From assembly GCA_021787175.1 (NCBI GenBank), contig JAJYMF010000229.1, positions 1 through 5,548 of the forward strand: a stretch of DNA of 5,548 bases, read 5' to 3'. This stretch comes from Pseudomonadota bacterium (GTDB lineage Bacteria > Pseudomonadota > Gammaproteobacteria > Xanthomonadales > Rhodanobacteraceae). The notes under the pieces were generated by a model that did not search any database, was not told the DNA's origin, and saw only the letters and a list, made by a program, of their open reading frames with translations. Shown piece after piece: positions 4,698-5,548 of the stretch (position 1 is its first letter; each line of letters opens with the position of its first letter). A program made the position numbers and the translations under genes.

Positions 4698-5548
4698 TCA
4701 GGACTTGCCATGGAACAGCTCACGGCCGATCAGCATGCGCCGTATCTCGTTGGTGCCGGCGCCGATGGTGTAGAGCTTGGCGTCGCGCAGAATGCGCCCG
4801 GCCGGGTAGTCGTTGATGTAGCCGTTGCCGCCCAGCGCCTGGATGGCTTCCAGCGCCACCTGTACGGCGTTTTCGCTGACCAGCAGCAGGCACGACGCCG
4901 GATCGATGCGCGAGCGCTGCCCGCCGTCGAACTGTTGCGCCACCATGTAGGCATAGCCGCGGCTGGACTGCAGCGCGGTATACATGTCGGCGATCTTGGC
5001 CTGCATCAACTCGAAGGTGCCGATCGGCGCGCCGAACTGCTTGCGCTCGCGCACGTAGGGCAGGGTCAGGTCCAGCGCCGCCTGCATCAGGCCGATGGGT
5101 CCGCCGGAGAGCACCAGACGTTCGCTGTCCAGCCCGCTCATCAGCACGCGCACGCCTTCGTTGACCTCGCCGACGCGGTTGGCGTCGGGAATGGCGCAGT
5201 TCTCGAATACCAGCTCGCAGGTGTTGGAACCGCGCATGCCCAGCTTGTCCAGCTTCTGCGCGATCGAGAACCCCGGCATGCCCTTCTCGACGATGAAGGC
5301 GGTCATGCTGCGGCTGCCGGCCTCGCGCCCGCTGGTGCGCATGTACACCAGCAGCACGTCGGCGTTGGGGCCGTTGGTGATCCACATCTTCGAGCCGTTG
5401 GCGATCCAGTGGTCACCTCTGCGCTCGGCGCGGCAAGCCATGGAGCCGACCACGTCGGAGCCCGATCCGGGCTCGCTCATGGCCAGCGCGCCCACCCATT
5501 CGCCGCTGCACAGCCTGGGCAGGTAGCGGGTTTTCTGTTCAGATCGGA
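4698..5548 (-). CDS. liuA: Isovaleryl-CoA dehydrogenase, C-terminal part, cut by right edge
   Basis: FAD flavoenzyme of the acyl-CoA dehydrogenase family. It converts isovaleryl-CoA to 3-methylcrotonyl-CoA in leucine breakdown and passes electrons to electron-transferring flavoprotein. About 282 codons are present of the usual ~390, and the N-terminal helical domain is outside. ALAMSEPGSGSDVVG (near 5450-5490) is the first acyl-CoA dehydrogenase signature. KMWITNG follows, and QALGGNGYINDYPAGRILRD (about 4780-4840) is the second. The IVD type is shown by the active site. The catalytic Glu is in LMSGLDSERLVL (codon 5121-5123), and the usual YEGT glutamate near the C-terminus is replaced, giving YTIGAGTNEIRR with Ala at codon 4758-4760. 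GTG at 5495 is an internal Val, since the frame continues with LCSGEW upstream of it. The first two residues at the edge may be adapter-derived. It ends at TGA 4698-4700 with ELFHGKS. Family assignment is near certain. Confidence 0.96.
   Translation of the reverse strand, partial: RSEQKTRYLPRLCSGEWVGALAMSEPGSGSDVVGSMACRAERRGDHWIANGSKMWITNGPNADVLLVYMRTSGREAGSRSMTAFIVEKGMPGFSIAQKLDKLGMRGSNTCELVFENCAIPDANRVGEVNEGVRVLMSGLDSERLVLSGGPIGLMQAALDLTLPYVRERKQFGAPIGTFELMQAKIADMYTALQSSRGYAYMVAQQFDGGQRSRIDPASCLLLVSENAVQVALEAIQALGGNGYINDYPAGRILRDAKLYTIGAGTNEIRRMLIGRELFHGKS
5541..5548. other. Probable residual sequencing adapter at window end
   Basis: The last eight bases, AGATCGGA, equal the first eight of the common Illumina adapter AGATCGGAAGAGC. 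Read on the minus strand (TCCGATCT) they encode R-S just before EQKTRYLP of the IVD. Related enzymes usually have Glu or Ala before the Q-K pair at this point, so the break appears to fall at the motif boundary. An 8-base match could be chance, but not often exactly at an end. Confidence 0.5.

Noticed and set aside
4598..4816. Plus-strand 72-codon open frame over the gap and the IVD 3' end
   Set aside because: It is Arg/Ala-rich, has no ribosome binding site, and half of it lies antisense to the certain IVD gene. Long antisense open frames are expected at this GC content.
1..5548. CRISPR array, tRNA, rRNA, insertion sequence or phage genes
   Set aside because: No regularly spaced direct repeats, transposase motifs, terminal repeats or RNA-gene signatures were seen. 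The window is almost fully occupied by four genes.

Overview
The window is GC-rich and densely coding, and all four genes are on the minus strand. Protein resemblance and a leucine-catabolism neighbourhood suggest a gammaproteobacterium, with Xanthomonadales (Rhodanobacter, Dyella or Lysobacter type) as my best guess from memory. No marker gene settles the taxonomy.

In transcription order (right to left) it holds: (1) the C-terminal three quarters of an isovaleryl-CoA dehydrogenase (LiuA/IVD type), cut by the right edge; (2) a 202-bp gap with an operator-like dyad, overlapping palindromes and a weak promoter candidate; (3) a small predicted lipoprotein of unknown family; (4) overlapping it by 4 nt (ATGA), a 1105-residue secreted protein with a signal peptide, a BNR/Asp-box beta-propeller region, three tandem IPT/TIG immunoglobulin-like domains and a C-terminal Gly-rich/hydrophobic/Arg-rich tail of GlyGly-CTERM type; (5) a 110-bp gap with a good sigma70-like promoter candidate; (6) the N-terminal half of an acetyl-CoA acetyltransferase, cut by the left edge.

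The outer two genes fit one metabolic theme. IVD oxidises isovaleryl-CoA in leucine breakdown, and the thiolase handles the acetoacetyl-CoA/acetyl-CoA end. Between them sits an exported two-gene cassette with no evident metabolic link: a lipoprotein translationally coupled to a large, probably type II-secreted and surface-anchored propeller protein. This cassette is the most interesting part of the window, and its function cannot be read from the sequence.

The right end has a probable technical artefact. The last 8 bases equal the start of the common Illumina adapter, and the IVD protein seems to leave its family pattern exactly there. The window may therefore be a whole contig from a fragmented assembly.
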